Source: Halobacillus shinanisalinarum
Lineage (GTDB): Bacteria; Bacillota; Bacilli; Bacillales; Halobacillaceae
DNA length: 64,000 bases
Reading direction: 5' to 3'
NCBI RefSeq assembly: GCF_022919835.1
Contig: NZ_CP095074.1
Location: forward strand, 930,001-994,000
The translations under genes were made by a program, and so were the position numbers. How positions within the stretch are numbered: the first letter of the stretch is position 1; every line of letters starts with the position of its first letter. Positions 63,242-64,000 of this stretch are shown here, piece after piece. The notes under the pieces are model-generated. The model was not told the origin of the DNA, made no database searches, and worked only from the letters and a program-made list of their open reading frames with translations.

Positions 63242-64000
63242 TTACTGATAGGATTGATCATACTGATTGACTTCAAACAGGTCAATTAATTCGATATCCT
63301 CATGCTTATCCTTAAACCAACGTAATGAGAAGTCGTTCTTGAATAAAACAAGCGGAAGTCCTTCTCGATCAACAGCAAGCATATTGCGTTCATCAAACAT
63401 CGATTCATCCACTTGTTCTTCAGGAATCCAGCGAGGAATCCTTTCCCCCATCGATGTTAGCTCGACTTCAACGTTGTACTCGTTCTTCATACGATACTCG
63501 AACACTTCATATTGAAGCTCTCCGACGGCACCAATAATATAGTCTTCAAAGCGATACCGCTTGAACAACTGGATCGCACCTTCTTGAACAAGCTGCTCCA
63601 ATCCCTTTTTAAACTGCTTCGATTTCATCACGTTTTTGGCCGTTACTTTTTTGAAAAGTTCTGGAGGGAATTGCGGTAGCTCATCATATTCGAAGTTCTG
63701 TTTGCCTGTCACTATTGTATCACCAATGCGATAGATATTTGGATCATAAATTCCGATAATGTCCCCTGCATATCCCTCTTCCACCGTCCCTCTTGAAGAG
63801 GCAACAAACTGCTGAGACTGAGCGAGCTTGAACGTTTTCCCTGTTCTGGACAGCGTCACATTCATTCCACGTTCGAACTTTCCTGAACAGATTCGTACAA
63901 AGGCAATTCTGTCGCGATGCTGTGGATTCATATTGGCTTGTATTTTGAAAATAAAACCCGAAAATTCTTCCTGGTCAGGTGAGACAATGCCTTCCGTAGA
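63242..64000 (-). CDS. prfC: Peptide chain release factor 3 (C-terminal part)
   Basis: GTPase that recycles RF1/RF2. Only the C-terminal 252 residues are in the window; the frame is open to base 64000 ([36 protein letters not shown] in part). Domains II-III are visible ([36 protein letters not shown]). The G domain lies outside. RF3 is patchily present in Bacillaceae. Confidence 0.93.
   Translation of the reverse strand, partial: STEGIVSPDQEEFSGFIFKIQANMNPQHRDRIAFVRICSGKFERGMNVTLSRTGKTFKLAQSQQFVASSRGTVEEGYAGDIIGIYDPNIYRIGDTIVTGKQNFEYDELPQFPPELFKKVTAKNVMKSKQFKKGLEQLVQEGAIQLFKRYRFEDYIIGAVGELQYEVFEYRMKNEYNVEVELTSMGERIPRWIPEEQVDESMFDERNMLAVDREGLPLVLFKNDFSLRWFKDKHEDIELIDLFEVNQYDQSYQ

Overview
The window is chromosomal DNA from a low-to-mid GC Firmicute of the family Bacillaceae. 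The evidence is gene content and order matching Bacillus-type synteny (cggR-gap-pgk-tpi-gpmI-eno; rapZ-yvcK-whiA-crh; hprK-lgt-yvoD-ppaX-yvoF; uvrB-uvrA), GGAGG ribosome sites throughout, and operators of Bacillus regulators (CggR, CtsR, CodY, CcpA, LexA, Fur, GlpP). A marine or halophilic genus such as Halobacillus is my guess from the acidic proteins and the intergenic repeats; the genus is not proven by the sequence.

Layout. 1-3.9 kb: the start of a Fur-regulated diaminobutyrate aminotransferase (siderophore type), a histidine phosphatase, a large non-coding inverted-repeat element and ilvD behind a CodY box. 4-6.6 kb: glpF-glpK with a CcpA site and a GlpP-type leader. 6.7-16 kb: murB, manganese catalase, two DUF proteins, tmRNA (ssrA), smpB, an acetyltransferase, and rnr-est-secG. 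16-22 kb: a fructose PTS operon fruR-fruK-fruA that continues into ptsH-ptsI. 22-24 kb: small genes and a second repeat. 24-31.8 kb: the glycolytic cggR operon. 32-39.3 kb: tRNA-Arg, clpP, crh-whiA-yvcK-rapZ-nudix, trxB and a TPR protein. 39.6-46.1 kb: the histidine operon hisZGDBHAF-IE. 46.4-55.4 kb: a membrane protein, glpD, a second glpK, glpP, and yvoF-ppaX-yvoD-lgt-hprK. 55.5-64 kb: yvlD-yvlB, the bacillithiol pair yojF-bshB2, uvrA-uvrB and the end of prfC.

Much of the window concerns carbon control: HPr and EI (ptsHI), Crh, HPr kinase/phosphatase, CggR, GlpP, two glycerol kinases and RapZ/YvcK/WhiA. cre sites and antitermination leaders connect glycerol genes to PTS signalling.

Six genes (first glpK, fruA, gpmI, pgk, yvcK, uvrA) are broken by exactly one missing base in a G or A run. 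Because several are central or normally essential, these are most likely sequencing errors; I annotate each across its shift.

The least explained material is intergenic. There is a seven-unit array with an exact 21-bp period (39.46-39.61 kb), a second looser 19-22 bp array upstream of uvrB (63.09-63.19 kb), a TA-flanked MITE-like pair (16.0 and 31.8 kb), and a GC-rich inverted-repeat family (1.5 and 23.8 kb). No CRISPR array, prophage or intact transposase was seen.
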